In this document: one piece after another, positions 14,928-15,040 of the stretch
Layout: each line of letters begins with the position of its first letter
Numbering within the stretch: position 1 is the stretch's first letter
Assembly (NCBI GenBank): GCA_902765035.1
Contig: CACWYF010000035.1
Span: 1 to 15,040 of the forward strand
Source: an uncultured Eubacteriales bacterium
GTDB taxonomy: Bacteria; Bacillota; Clostridia; Peptostreptococcales; Anaerovoracaceae
Reading direction: 5' to 3'
Length of the DNA stretch: 15,040 nt
Position numbers and translations under genes: made by a program
The notes under the pieces: generated by a model
Seen by the model: the letters and a program-made list of their open reading frames with translations, nothing else
Database searches by the model: none
What the model was told of the DNA's origin: nothing

Positions 14928-15040
14928 AATAATTTACTAAATGGTCTTAATATTTGTTTTAATAAGTTTTTTTGTGTACAGAATAATTACACACTTTTTT
15001 CTAAAGGGAAATAGTGGAAAAAAAATTGACAAAAAATTAA
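14919..15040 (+). promoter_or_regulatory. AT-rich upstream region with a TTGACA -35 box
   Basis: After the Uma2 stop the sequence is strongly AT-rich with no coding signal. A consensus TTGACA lies at 15026-15031, 10 bases from the window end, so the -10 box and the gene it serves are outside. Confidence 0.45.

Overview
The window looks like chromosomal DNA from an anaerobic member of the Clostridia (Bacillota). It carries butyrate kinase, a single-chain pyruvate carboxylase, a DUF5692-type membrane protein and an HTH-Uma2 protein. Base composition is moderate, roughly half GC by eye. Arginine is coded mostly by AGA/AGG, Shine-Dalgarno sites are mostly strong, and most terminators are simple hairpins with a T-run. 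The family Anaerovoracaceae (former Family XIII) is a reasonable but unproven guess. Most of the window is ordinary housekeeping and metabolic sequence.

Layout. 1-871 is a patchwork of three gene pieces: the acidic part of a probable surface protein, an internal slice of an ABC-transporter ATPase, and a PAP2 phosphatase without its N-terminal half. Both joins lie at or near a copy of ggatccgg. 881-2574 holds an AI-2E-family membrane protein followed closely by a TetR-type regulator, ending at a bidirectional terminator (2612-2654). 2664-5009 is on the minus strand: a dCMP deaminase-dapB operon with its own promoter and terminator, then a DUF5692 gene that has lost its start. A divergent promoter at 5132-5160 drives a plus-strand run: a DUF2207 membrane protein, the translational GTPase TypA/BipA, and pyruvate carboxylase. 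This run closes at an elaborate palindromic element (12495-12687). Butyrate kinase (buk) follows with its own terminator. Last comes an HTH-Uma2 nuclease-fold gene whose promoter holds a LexA-like box and an 11-bp tandem duplication. From about 14845 the DNA turns strongly AT-rich and ends in a TTGACA -35 box.

Function. Pyruvate carboxylase supplies oxaloacetate and Buk makes ATP and butyrate from butyryl phosphate. DapB acts in lysine and diaminopimelate synthesis, and dCMP deaminase feeds dTMP synthesis. I see no defence locus, CRISPR array, tRNA, rRNA, insertion sequence or prophage, and no convincing new multi-gene system. The items most worth a second look are the broken genes (the 5' patchwork, the typA 3' deletion and frameshift, the startless DUF5692 gene), the structured element after pyc, and the Uma2 promoter. 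Several breaks in 15 kb could be real gene decay, but could equally come from assembly or amplification chimeras.
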